The notes beneath the pieces were generated by a model that worked only from the letters and a program-made list of their open reading frames with translations, had not been told where the DNA came from and ran no database searches. From assembly GCA_963693085.1 (NCBI GenBank), contig OY856412.1, positions 1,131,754,244-1,131,818,243 of the forward strand: a DNA stretch of 64,000 nt, given 5' to 3'. Both the position numbers and the translations under genes were made by a program. The DNA comes from Alisma plantago-aquatica (lineage: Eukaryota > Streptophyta > Magnoliopsida > Alismatales > Alismataceae). Positions 22,726 to 34,609 of the stretch are shown here, piece after piece; position 1 is the first letter of the stretch, and every line of letters begins with the position of its first letter.

Positions 22726-24658
22726 CTGTGGAGATCGAGCCCATACTTCTATTCCATGTACACCCCTTGGGACAAAGCACATGTCGTCAGAGCGCTCGAT
22801 AGGATCACCGTAGAAGAGAAGGAGGACACTGTGGGTGTCAATACATGATGAAAAAGAGCAACAAGCCCGACTGAAGGCTATAAGTTTAGCACTAGTGGGT
22901 GGCAACCCATGTGGTTTGAGATTCTCGAACCTTGTTTTTACCATACTTTCTTTTGGTTTCCAAGAAACACACACACACACACACTATACTTGATAGTTTT
23001 TCTGTTTGTGAATCATTTTAGCACAGGCACAAGAAAGAAAAGACGATGCTGAAGGGATTAGCAGAGACGGAGGTCAAAGTGGAAGAAAAGATTGCAACTC
23101 AATGGAGGAGTTATAGGAAGAAAGCCAGAACGGCCGTGCTTCTCAGCACGGCCGTGGTGACCCTGTCCTGCTCACCTAAAATTACTTTGACCACTTCAGT
23201 TCTCGTCGGTTGCCTTTCGCAACCCCACGCCTTGTCACCCTACCAGTCTAACCTTCTATTTCATGATGAGGACATCATGATTTAAAAGTTTGGGGTGGTA
23301 GGGCGGTAAGCCTTCTTATGCCGCATCTTTCCCTATGTGCCTTGTGCTAAATTTTTGCAAGACGATCAAACAGTTTGACTGACTTACCATACTCGATTAC
23401 CCTGACCTTGTGTTCCTGCTTGCATTCATGCATTCATGTAGTTAATTTCTACATTTTTGAGTAATTTTTCAAAATTTCTGCTTTTTCAGCCATGCATTGC
23501 ATATCATGTAGTTTTTTTGCTAATTTCTACATGTGTTAACTAGGATTTACTTGCTTTTTACCTAAAGTTGTGTTTGAATGTGATTTAGTGCAAATTGGCA
23601 CCATTTTGGCCAATTTTGCCCAGATTTGAATATTCTTGCTCCGATAGGATGTTTTGACTTAATCTCCAATGTTTGAAATGAAAAGGTTTACTCTTGTGAC
23701 AAATGCATGCTACATTCATAGATATTATTGATATATGGTCTTGTTTGTGACTTTTTACATGTGAACCACATCTCTTAAGTCTGTGAATGCTTTGCTTGAA
23801 TCATGAATTGAGCAAGCGACAAACGCTTAAAGCCAATGGAATCACTCGGTAGAAATATGAATATTGTGTTAATTCTATCATGTGATGTGATATTACTTGG
23901 TGAAGTGTTGAATTAGCTTTTATGCAGGGAATCGTATGTTGAAAACTACACTGATGACCCCTCCTTGATCCGACTATTCTTCCACCATCTTCATACCCCT
24001 CTGCCTCATAAAAAGATGCCAAAGTGCACATATTAGCCGTGGCCACCTCCAAAAGTTTGGGGTGGCAACATCTTTATCTCCCCGCTTCACTCTATCCACC
24101 ATATGCCCTATCTACACCAAGGGCAAAGAAAAAGAAAAAAAAAAGAAAAAATAAAATACAAGGATGCTCCTGTTTAAGAGCATTCAAATAAAGAAAAGAA
24201 GAGTGTGTAAAAGCACTCCAAATCTTACCGCAACCCTTTCTTCTTCTTTTATACCCATTGAGCTAGAAAACATCAAATCTAGCTCACTTTACCCTTTCTA
24301 CAGCCAAGTGGATCATCTAGTGTGGTTTGAAGCATAAGACTGAATGCATGAAAGTGAAACAACACTCCTAGTCACCTGTGATTAACATCAACATGAAACG
24401 GTTTACCCGGAATGACATAAAGGACATATGGACAACATGTGTTTCTATGATTTATATTTGAAGTTTGTATGCTCAATGCTCAGTTCATGATTGGGTTGTG
24501 AAAGAAGGAGAGGAGAGATGTGAGACACATGCACTTAGTCATTTCCAAGACTATATATATTCAATAATCTTCTGCTGCTTTGCATTTGTCATTTGTTTTT
24601 GTTGAAAAGAACGGAAAAGAGAGATTGAGTTGGAGCATACTTGAGGACAAGTATGTTT
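22726..24658 (+). other. Non-coding 3' internal region of element G
   Basis: It holds no reverse transcriptase, RNase H or integrase motif in any frame. It contains two copies of the polypurine-like string AAAGTTTGGGGTGG (23,285-23,298 and 24,052-24,065), which also forms the true polypurine tract at 24,659. There is one pair of CGGCCGTG palindromes (23,130-23,158), a short AC repeat (22,966-22,984) and a run of As and Gs near 24,125-24,150. A frame at 23,046-23,285 is probably chance. Confidence 0.7.
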
Positions 24659-24672
24659 TAAGTTTGGGGTGG
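24659..24672 (+). promoter_or_regulatory. Polypurine tract of element G
   Basis: AAGTTTGGGGTGG directly precedes the LTR start TGATGCAACCC. It primes plus-strand synthesis. It is the third occurrence of this string in the 3' internal region. Confidence 0.75.
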
Positions 24673-24989
24673 TGATGCAACCCTACTTTAGGGCTCCATC
24701 CTGTGCCATTTTGTATTTAAGTTGCATCTAAACATGTTAGATTACAAGTATTTTCCCCCAATATGATTATCATTACAAATACGCTTATGGATGTTCTTTG
24801 CACTGTTTTTCAGGTATTTGGACCATGCTTAGATGGACAAGAGAGAGGGAGTTCTAGGGTTCACCCACTCAAGGAGGGACCCAAAGAAGGCCCCAAAGTC
24901 TCCCTCAACCTACCGCTAGTGGCCAAGAATCGTCTCCAAGCAAAGACATCCAATAATTATGAAGTTTGAAGCCATGTTAGTGTTAGAAG

Positions 24990-25325
24990 ACCCCAGCACG
25001 GCCGTGGTGCCATGGAACGGCCGTGCTGTCAATTGAGCAGAATTACAGGTTGATCGACAAATTATTGAAGTTCAAGCAAGTCAGCCACCACGGCCATGTT
25101 TTCCAGCACGGCCGTACTAGAAGACCACACAACGGCCGTGCTGACCAGCACGGCCGTGCTAGATGAAGATGGAACAGGCGTGCTGCTCAGAATGACCTCC
25201 TCACAACTCCGCCACCACGACCATGCTACCCAGCACGGCCGTGCTACTAGCCTTCGTTTTCACCCATCAACCTGTTGATTTAACACTTAGCCAACACGGC
25301 CGTTCTCCTCCACCACGGCCGTGCT
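24990..25325. repeat. Cluster of CACGGCCGTG palindromes, right LTR of G
   Basis: About ten units: CAGCACGGCCGTGGTG, AACGGCCGTGCTG, CAGCACGGCCGTGCTAG, CACCACGGCCGTGCTACC and mutated forms. Six of them lie in the first part of the block (24,990-25,160), most of which is missing from the left LTR. Confidence 0.85.
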
Positions 25326-25390
25326 ACCACCCGAAAACCTAACTTTTTTTCATTGCTTTTCCTATTATACCCCCACTTAACCCTAGCTCA

Positions 25391-25398
25391 TATATAAG
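25391..25398 (+). promoter_or_regulatory. TATA box in right LTR of G
   Basis: TATATAAG, identical in sequence and setting to that at 18,331. Confidence 0.6.
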
Positions 25399-26941
25399 CA
25401 CTAGTGGCTTCTAGGGCTCGAGAGAGCACCTCCTAGCCGCCCCTAGCCGCTCCCTTGCCTCCATTACTCCCATCCACCTACTTCCTTGCATTTAATCCCA
25501 TTTCCACCCACTTTCCACTCATTTCTACCATAGAAACCTAGCTTCTCTAGGTTTCTATCCATCCATTCCACCATTTTCATGCACCCTCGCACCCTTGGAG
25601 GAGGGAGGATGTATACAACAAGCTTGGAGGTGAAGAAGGAGGCTTCTACATCAAGCTTCATGGAGTCCCTACTTCTTCTACCCCTTTCTTTTCCTGTTTT
25701 CTTGATTATGTCTAGATAAGCCCCCTTGTGGTGGACTGTTTGGGATTAAAATGTTACTTTGATACCATGTTGGGGGATAAATTCTTGTAATGAACTTGAT
25801 TCATATTTATGATGATTACTTCTTGCTTCCATCTCTTTTCCTATCTTATTGCATGTGGTTTGTGCTTCTTGTATGAATTGCTTGTTTTGAGGTTTTTGAT
25901 GACACTTCATTTCTAGGAGGAATTGGGGTGTATGTGGCAATCTTAGGAATGGCTCCTAGGTCCAATTAGTGGATCCCTAGGCAGCCCCCCTTTGTTCCTA
26001 CATACACATCCCTCCTCCTACAAATGAGTGTGAGATTTAAGTTGCTAGTGTAAGTGAGAGTGATGCAATTGCCTAGGGCCTTCTAAAGGCTAGAGTGGCT
26101 AGTGGCATGAGGTTAAACCCCTTCATCTCCACTCCCATCTCTCCCCTCAACCCTCAATTGTCCACTATCACTTACCCTAGAAACCTAGATTTGGCCAATC
26201 TCACTAGAACTACACCTAACCCTAGTCTTCTACTAGTAGTATAGGGTATCTTCTAATGGCATTGCCCTTGTTGTTTGGTTTGGTAATCTAGATATGAATT
26301 GAGCACCATGCATGTTTAATGAACTCCCCCAACTAAAATCAGAGTGACATCCCCCAAACAGCCCACCCACCTTAATCACCTTGCTTAAAACCCTAATCAC
26401 TTAGTTTGCTTGTTAATGCTAGCTTAGTTCAATTACTTTAGTCTAACTTAGTCAATTGTTTAGTTTTACTCTTCAGTGTTAACTTAGGCTCTTACTCTTG
26501 CTAGTGGTTAGTTTAGTTCTTATTTGCTTCTTGCCTTGCTCGAGTAGTGTATCCCTCCTTGCTCTTGCTTAGTTAGTTTGATAGCTTAGTTTACTAATTT
26601 GCTTGCTCTTCCATAATTTAGTTTCCTTTTCGCATCTCTTACTTGCTCATTAGTGTAATCAACCAACCAACCTTAAAACCCTAAAAACCTTACACTCTGC
26701 ACTAGGAACGTAGCTCACGCCGTCTAACTCTAGGGCCCCCTCTATCTCCGCGGTTCAACCCCGTACTTTCCGTCTCACCTATACTACGACACGACCCCGT
26801 GCGCTTGCGGGCGTAGTGTCTTAGTAGATGTAGGTAGTTAGTGTGGGACCATACAAATATCGAAAGCAAAGATCCCATCTCTCCCGTGCCTCCCGACCTC
26901 ATGGATTGCACTTGTTGCAAGCCTCTAGCGGGAGCGCACCA

Positions 26942-27072
26942 GTGGGTAGCTCCTAAACCTTGACTAGTTTGACTTGTTAGGTTGAACCTTTTTAATGGGT
27001 GGAGAGTAGTTGTTCATTGATGTTTTGATCTATAGATTTCGAGGATGAAATCCTTTTTAAGGGGTGGAGTGT
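26942..27072 (+). mobile_element. 3' internal end and polypurine tract of gypsy element F
   Basis: GATTTCGAGGATGAAATCC followed by TTTTTAAGGGGTGGAG just before TGTAACATACC. This is the standard end of a plant chromovirus polyprotein plus polypurine tract. Element G inserted directly upstream, and the rest of F is not in the window. Confidence 0.7.
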
Positions 27073-29085
27073 TGTAACATACCAGATCTTGGACCCTACC
27101 CTAGAACTTTGACCTTTTGGGTTTGACCAAACAAGGTTGTGGTTAGGATGATCCTAATAATATAATGCATGAATAATGTAATATAATATGTCATATAATT
27201 CATTTGGTGATAATAAAATGATAAATAACTTAATTTCATGCATAATATGGTTATTGGGACTCTAATGGGCTAATGGCATAACCCATGTAATAAAGCCTCA
27301 AAATAAAGAATAGACATCAAATTCGTAATCTACACATTAAAATAAGTCTACATGTCAATTTTCATTTAATTTGGACCACCTTGAAATAATATGGTAAGTT
27401 AAGAGAGAGAAATTGCTTAAAAAGTATAATTAATATATACATATAATTCATGACTCCAAAAGAGGAAAATAATCTTAGATTCATAATCTACATAATAAAT
27501 ATAGCCTTTGGGTGAATTTTCATCCAATTTGGAGAAAGTTTTCTTAAAAGGTGTAACCAGGAGAGAGAATGTGTGTAGAACCTTCAAAATATTAAATAAA
27601 TATTCAAAAAACTCCAATATATAAAATTGATGGAAAATTCGTATCCAACACATTAAATATGACTTGAGGATCAAGTTTCATAAAATTTGGATAATCTATG
27701 TGTCATTAAATGCATCAAGAAAGAGAAACAAAGAATATATAAAATAATGCATCTAAGGTTGCCAAAAGTGAAATCTAATTAGAAAATCAGAATCTACATG
27801 CCTAATTTAACCTATGTGAAAATTTTGGCTTAATTTAGATAATGATAAAATCCTATATCGAAGAGAGAGAAAAGGTGTTTTAATTAGGTCCCACTTTAGT
27901 TTTTCTCAGATTAAATGTCACGATTTAAGTTGATTTTCCGCCTAAAGTATTGTTGTCACGCAATTTACTTATGCGTCGATCGATCGTGACTGTTAGTTTC
28001 ATTTTGAGCGGCATCCAGTCATCTCCTACCTCGGGTAGGAGTCTGACTCGCGAGTGAGTTGTACCCAAAATTTTCCTTGGACCGTTCTCTCTCCCCTCTC
28101 GACGAAATTTCCTGGTTTTTGTCCCACTGTGATCGGGAGTTCTTGGCGAACAAGTTAATCCTAACTTCCATATACTTTTTCTCTCACAATCAAAAACCCC
28201 CAAAAGTGCATCAATGACCCTATTTCCTTCTCGCCCGTCCACCCATCCTACCATATATATAGAGAATCTTGGAGCATCCTTGACCCCAACCTGAACTTCC
28301 TCTGCCCTCAATTGCGCCTGAAACCCTTTGTACCTGCCCAACCTTCTCTGTCTTTCTCCTCCTGCTCCGGCGACCGACTCTCTGTGAGGATGATCTCTTG
28401 ATCACCCCGGAGCTGTTGGTGCCTTTCTTCGTGCCTAGCGCTTGTCGGTTTGCTCTCCCCTACTATGGGAGTTGATGCCACTGTCAAGCTCGTTGTCTGT
28501 GATGCCTCAACGATGTTCGAACTTTGGTAAGTACTCATTTGAGTTCGGTGAGGACTTGCTGAGCTTTTCAATTTGTTGCTTGATTGTTTCCGTCTGGTTA
28601 TCCCGTGAAGTTTTTGCCACTACCAATTTAGTCTCTTGGCAGGTGAGTTTGTTTCCCCTCTTTCTGCTGGTCTCTGCTCGAGATGCGTTGTTCTGTGCGG
28701 TGTTTCCCAATCTCGGATTGCTTGAAGATGGAGGCATGAGGTGAGTTCTTGGTGATGTGTTCTAATGATGTTAGTCAGTCGATTGGTTAGTTGTTTCCCG
28801 CTTGGTGTTCTCCTGGAGCTCAGAGTCTCCTCTTCGCCTCACGTGGTTGAGAAAACGAAGAAGATGACAACCGCTGCTTTCTCGAATTTACCCCTCTATT
28901 TCTTTCTTGTTTTGATTTTTTCGTCAGGGGTATTCTGGATTCACCTCTATTTTTCTTTTCTTGACGCGGGTCGCACTACCTGTTGATTTGGCCTAGATGG
29001 CTTTCAGTTATTGGGCCAAGTCAGCCAGGGGACCACCAACTGGATTTTTCGTGCATCATTGGAATTCTCTGATTGGTCAGGTTTG
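27073..29085 (+). mobile_element. Gypsy LTR of element F (3' LTR)
   Basis: It starts TGTAACATACC (or TGTTGTAACATACC, three bases earlier). The first 800 bp are AT-rich, then the composition turns GC-richer around a TATA box at 28,254 and a leader-like C/T-rich stretch, the usual U3-R-U5 shift. The right end is not certain; sequence turns strongly AT-rich after about 29,085. Frames at 27,925-28,986 on both strands are chance frames in this GC-richer part. Confidence 0.55.
28254..28261 (+). promoter_or_regulatory. TATA box in LTR of F
   Basis: TATATATA followed by GAGAATC at the start of the GC-richer leader section. Confidence 0.45.
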
Positions 29086-30881
29086 TAAAATCCACAACTA
29101 ATTAATTACTGATCAGAAAAATATAAATAAATATTCAATAAATTAAAAAAATGCAAACAAAAAAATTATTCCCCTTAATAATGTTCATCCTTGAAACTTG
29201 AGATATTTATGAGGAATTCACACATGTACAAGAATATTTAGATCATGTTTAATAAACAATCACCATAAATATTTCATTCACTTTCTTTTGTTGTCGTACA
29301 CACAAATTTGTTTTGATAATTCTATTTTTGTGGACTTGTCATGATCATATTTTGTGACTTAGGTCATTCCTTTTCTTTAATTATCTTGAATATCCTTTTC
29401 TTCTATTATTTTTCGTACTCCTTATACTTTTATTATTGTGTTCCAATAAGTATTTGTTTTTTATTAGTTTAATGTTTTCTTATAGCATCCTTAGTCTATT
29501 TGACCTTAATTTGAATCTGTTATTTGGTTTGGTTCTAATTTTCTTATACTCCTCTCATTCATTAGCTTTTTTGGTATTGGAAATGCTATCCCCTTACAAA
29601 AAGCTCTCTTGTTAGTATATTTATTACAGTATTATGATCATTACAAGGAACTTATTATTTAAATTTTCCTTTGTGTTTTCTCTTTCTTCCATAGGCCACC
29701 CATTTCTTCTGTAGATGAGTAATTCTTTATGGTTTCTTTAGTTTTTCAAAAATTAAATTGATAATTTTATTAGATTATGATTCTTGCATAGGTATTTAGA
29801 ATAATCCACAATAAATCTATTTATATGTAAAAAAAAAGATAATTGGACATTCATTTTTCTTTACTGCAATGCTATCTCATCAGTCTTATTTCATGATTTT
29901 TCACTTTTCTAACATGTGACCCTTTATTTTTCTCATATGTTTTATTTTCAATTTCTTAATAAAAGAAATATTACTAGCACTGAAATGTAATCATGAATTC
30001 AGTAAGGAATTAATAATTTTTGTTCATACTATCCGTACAACACTGAGTAGTTTAGGAAATAGAAAGTACCACGTTAGATGATGTATGACTCTTATATCAT
30101 CGGTGTTCATAATATGATTAACCATTTCATTTTGTTAATTGTAAGTTTCTGTCTCAATTTAAGTTTCGATACATATGATCTTATCCATAAATTTTCCGTA
30201 CCAAAATTCATAAATCAACTATTCAATGATCATATCATGTACGATGACTTATAAACGCTTATAGTACAAAAAAGCATAAAATCTATAATGCCAAACCTCA
30301 AATGTTTATTATATATAAATCAAGGATTAATTTAGTCACTTCAATGGCCTAGGATTGAGACTCTTACAAGACACCCATAATGGAAACCATGGCTAGTGTC
30401 TTTTATCTCTCCTTTCTCACTTTTACTAGGGATTATATTTCTTTTTTAGTTGTTGTTAAGAATTTGTCTATAAATTATAATTTCTAAAATATTACACTAG
30501 TATGACATAAATTTCATGGGATGTATTAATGTACAATCATTTCTTTAAAAGGCATTGTCATTTTTTATGTGTTCAACCATACTAGTGTATTTTCTTTTAC
30601 CTATTAGCTTAGATATTCTTCAATTAAATAATTAATACTTCTATTTACACAAATAATCCATGCCACATCCATTTATTGTCATATATCTTCAAGATATTAA
30701 ATACTTTTCTAGTTGTTCGCCTCATTTTTTTACATGTGTTTGTCTCTACTCCACTGTACTAGAATTTGAATATATTTGGAGAAAATTTTTTTTGGAAGCT
30801 CAACGATAATTCTTGTGCATTTTTTCTCTTCTATATCTTTCTGTTCCTTATTCTATAATTGATGTAAGTTGAGTACAAGAA
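29086..30881. other. Very AT-rich sequence, nothing recognised
   Basis: No frame of note and no repeat or terminal motif seen on either strand. Confidence 0.5.
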
Positions 30882-31680
30882 TTACATCGATCTGAAAGGT
30901 AGGTGGGCAACACGTTGTGATGTCAATCCTTTCTGAATGACAAAATCAAACCTTCAAAATATTACATCCATATACTTGGGGGTCATGACGTTACTATGCA
31001 TAATGTTTGAACCCTCTTGAGAAGTTCCACAACCTCTATTGCTAAGAAACCAAAAGTGTCAAATCCCTGATTCTCAATGCATGCTTTCTCGTGCTTTGCC
31101 ACTTTGGTTGAGGTGAGAAGCTTGCCCTACTATAAATGGCCCACATCTTAGGCCCACAAGTGGGGAAACTCCTATGAGATCCACACATGCACGATTCCCT
31201 CCAAGTCATCCAAAAATTAAGACATCAACCAGTCTAAGTGTTGATCTCCCCTCCTGCGAAACAGTCAAAAAGTTAATAGCCTCTTTCTTAGCAGCAATTC
31301 TTGCATGTCTAAGCACATCATAGAGAACATATCGAACAAGATCATTTCTATACTTGAATCCAGATAGAGGTTTGCAATGAACCTCATGCTCTCTAAAAGT
31401 GTGCAAATATGCCTTATTATAAATTAGACATATCTCATCAACATGAAACAAAGAAATCATAAGATGTACCTAAGGTTTGTGTGGTACTCCAATGGTGACA
31501 TATGCAATCCTAATTTATCAATAGGAATAGAAAGAAGAAATTTTTTTAGTAGGATCTTCTTGTAGATACCCAAAAGCATTTTTTTTCTAGCCATCATATC
31601 AAATTTAACTTCTATGTCCTCAATAATTTTTCTAAAAGGATACTCACCAAAGCATGTCAGACTCTATGAAGGATGGAGTT
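30882..31680 (-). pseudogene. Remnant of a plant reverse-transcriptase-like protein, C-terminal part
   Basis: On the minus strand successive blocks in different frames follow the order of a protein family I recognise from many plant genomes, often labelled reverse transcriptase domain-containing. The blocks include HALVSIL, FLLSIPIDKLGLHMSPLEY, HVDEICLIYNKAYLHTFREH, GFKYRNDLVRYVLYDVLR, EGRSTLR.VDVLIFG, ACVDLIGVSPLVGLR, KVAKHEKACIENQ, FDTFGFLA and finally IQKGL. The longest open stretch is 31,206-31,460. At least three frameshifts and several stops separate the blocks, and TAA at 30,882-30,884 closes the last one. The reverse transcriptase core itself is not present. I name the family from memory; a protein search would settle it. 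Clearly non-functional. Confidence 0.65.
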
Positions 31681-34609
31681 CTTGTTAGAAAAACTACTAA
31701 GGTTGAAATTTGGGATCATGACACGATATATTCATAAATTTACTTCATCTTTGAATTCCATGTTTCTCCTTGGTTTTGTTATTCTGTTTCCTAGTACATA
31801 TTTCTCCATTTAGTTCTTCTCAGGTATTAATGTGTATTTTTCATTTATTTGACCCTCATTACATAATGTATTCATCATATACCTTCATCACCTTAGGATT
31901 TTTTAGCCATTTATATTTTGAGGTTATTTACATTTTTTAATACCTTTGATATCTTTATTATTTAATATATTTGAGTATTAGTTGACCATTTTCTTATTTC
32001 TCTTGTTGGTTCAATGATATATGTTTCTTCTACTCTTATTTACAATATCCTTAAATATTTGGATTCATCTTCTTTTTCTCCCTTATTGGATTGTTTATTC
32101 CTCTTTTTTGTGATTTGTATGTCTAGTTACTAATATATAGTTTATCTTGTTTTTTTTCTATTATTTATAAAATTTCAATTGACTTATAGAATATCAATCT
32201 ACTATTACAACAAGTAAATTGACTAGTTGCTTCCTTCATGTTTTCCTAAAATATTTAACAATTATCTTTATTGACCTATTTCACTGTTGAGTTGATCTCA
32301 TTCACATTTTGTTTCTTCCTTCCAATTTTTCTTTGGAACTCAATTTCTCTTTATCCAATCATATGACATCATATCTTACCTTTATCTTTATCATAGATTC
32401 ACTCTCTTCTAAATTATAACTATCTTTCAATCACTGTACGCCCATGTTTGTGAATAATCATAACATCTCAAGTTACCTCCTCATTGCCAAAATTATAATG
32501 GTGTTACTTAATACAAAAATTTCACATAAGAGAAAGGTGGATTGCTTCAATTAATTAATAATCATGACATTGAAAATTTGAGGATACATGTGTATTGAAT
32601 TATCTTTTAAATCAGAACCATATTTCACATCTATTAGCACAAATTTCATTCATCATTTTACTAATTTGTATATCCACATATCATTAAACATTTCTTTCCC
32701 ATGGTAATCACATCTAACTTATTAGGGTTTAAATTGGATGTTGATATCATATTGGTAGTTAGATTCATCATTTGATGCTTCCTTTCATGATTTCTAGTTA
32801 GTTCATCCTGATTCCTTTCATCATTGGGATAACACTATATAGATAAACACATTTTAATTACTTTCTCAAATTATGCTCGATGTCAAATATTTTGAACTAA
32901 TTATGGTATACCTAGGAATCCTTTCCCATTCCTTTATCATTTTCATGTATGTTTAGTATCTCATATATGTATATAGATTTTGAGACTTCTACATAGAAAT
33001 GTCATTCTTTTTAGCATATATGCAAGTTTTCTGATCTCCCTACAATATCACTTGGCACTGTTGCAATAATGTGTGTTCCATCTACTGCCCCAATACAATC
33101 CTACGTACAACATATTCAAATATAAGCTATTACTTATTTACAACCCTAATATTAATATGTGTTTATGCTTACCTTAAAATAAGGGAAGTATTTATTTGGC
33201 CGATACATAATCTCAAGGGATGTAGTCAATGGAGGAGCTTTGATATAATCATCACATAGACAACCTATTGCATATAAGCATTTGTTGAAATAACGACTCA
33301 CAGTTTCTTGTGATCAGTCATAAGAGTTAGAAATCCCACGTTGAAGTGTACCTTGACCTACAATGCTTAAAAACATTGCCAATTGTTCTTCAACACACAT
33401 GTTTAATGTATCATGCAAGAGTCCCTGCCTCCTCATCATATCGCATAGTCTATAAAATGTTAATTTCCTCGTTCTCATTTCTTGAAGGCAACTATTCTCA
33501 GTTCCTAAAAAGATTCAATTCATTACTGTAGATGTAGGCTTATCCTTGAGTGTATATGATCTTGAGAGTTTGAGGTACTTTTGTTTATGCCTCATGATTA
33601 GAATGAACATAATCATTAATACCATGATTACACTTACTTGTTGATTTTCCTCATATTTAATATTATCAACAATCTACATAAAAAAACTAAAAAAGTAACG
33701 CAAAAATTAATTATGCAAACATATTTAATGAGTAATATGCCATATTACAAATATGAGGCCAAACATAAACGTCTTTTGATATGAAAATTACATGTATACT
33801 TATATTATCATTCAATGAAAAGGTAATGTACCAATGAAATGGGTGCTATAGGAAGAATAGTTACTAAGTTTGATTTCTATAATTTGGTTGGTATGTATAA
33901 GAGGAAAAAGACATGATTGGTTATAGACTAGCCACAAGAGGTATAATTCTTAAATAATAGACTATCAACAATAATAAAATGGAAAGGATCGAGCAATCAT
34001 ATCATGTATATCATTTCATACAATCCAGTCTATGTACAATGGTCAAACTTAAAACATATTTAAGATTTTGTGATTAGTGTAGCTTGGAAGCACTTTCCAT
34101 GCCATTATACATTGTTGTTAATATGTGTAAAGATAATAGAACAAATCAAACAAAAAAGAAGATTGGGCATATAGAATTACCGTCCCCAGATTTTAGATGA
34201 GATAGACCGTGACAACACGATCAATATAAACTAGGAAAGTTGGTCGAGAAGATAATGAGAAGTTCGATAAGATAATGAGAAGCCAATCTTTGATGCTCTA
34301 CAGGGAGGAATACCATGATGAGAAGTACCACACAGGCCTATTGTATGTGTTGTCATGTGAAGACAAACAACATCGGGAATTTGTTTTCCCCTTTTTTTCC
34401 TCAAAAGTTAGGAACTGAACCCTATATATACCTAGGGAAGTCAAAAAAATTCTAGGAATTTTAGTTTCCATATTTATGGAAAACCAATCGCTAAAAAGAT
34501 GTTTCATAACTGGATTTCCCTTAATTTTTAGTCCACTTACAGTGAACCAATCAGAGCCTTAGCAAAAGAAGAATGGGTAGTAATAAGCATGTCAATAATA
34601 GCTTATTTA
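31681..34609. other. AT-rich intergenic sequence, nothing recognised
   Basis: Short frames at 33,071-33,259 and 33,346-33,531 match nothing. On the minus strand near 34,417-34,430 there is a TATATATA followed by GGGTTCAG, but no gene or LTR could be attached to it. Confidence 0.45.

Larger units (their letters stand above)
18039..26941 (+). mobile_element. Element G: Athila/Tat-like LTR retrotransposon, gag-protease only
   Basis: Order: LTR (left end missing), primer site TGGCACCGTTGCCGGGGA, gag, aspartic protease, about 1.9 kb of non-coding sequence, polypurine tract, complete LTR. Reverse transcriptase, RNase H and integrase are absent from all frames between 22,726 and 24,658, so G is non-autonomous. 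The two LTRs look nearly identical; 18,686-18,880 and 25,746-25,940 show no difference I can see. This points to a recent insertion. The right flank (26,942 on) is the 3' end of gypsy element F. No target duplication can be scored because the left end was deleted. Confidence 0.85.
24673..26941 (+). mobile_element. Element G, right (3') LTR, complete
   Basis: It begins TGATGCAACCC and ends GGGAGCGCACCA, about 2.27 kb. It matches the left LTR over all of the latter and supplies its missing 5' part. It includes the palindrome cluster at 24,990-25,325 and a TATA box at 25,391. The start could also be read as TGCAACCC three bases further on. Confidence 0.85.

Noticed and set aside
28220..28986. 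Several overlapping frames on both strands suggesting a small gene cluster.
   Set aside because: They lie in the GC-richer leader part of the LTR of element F, overlap each other on opposite strands and show no domain.
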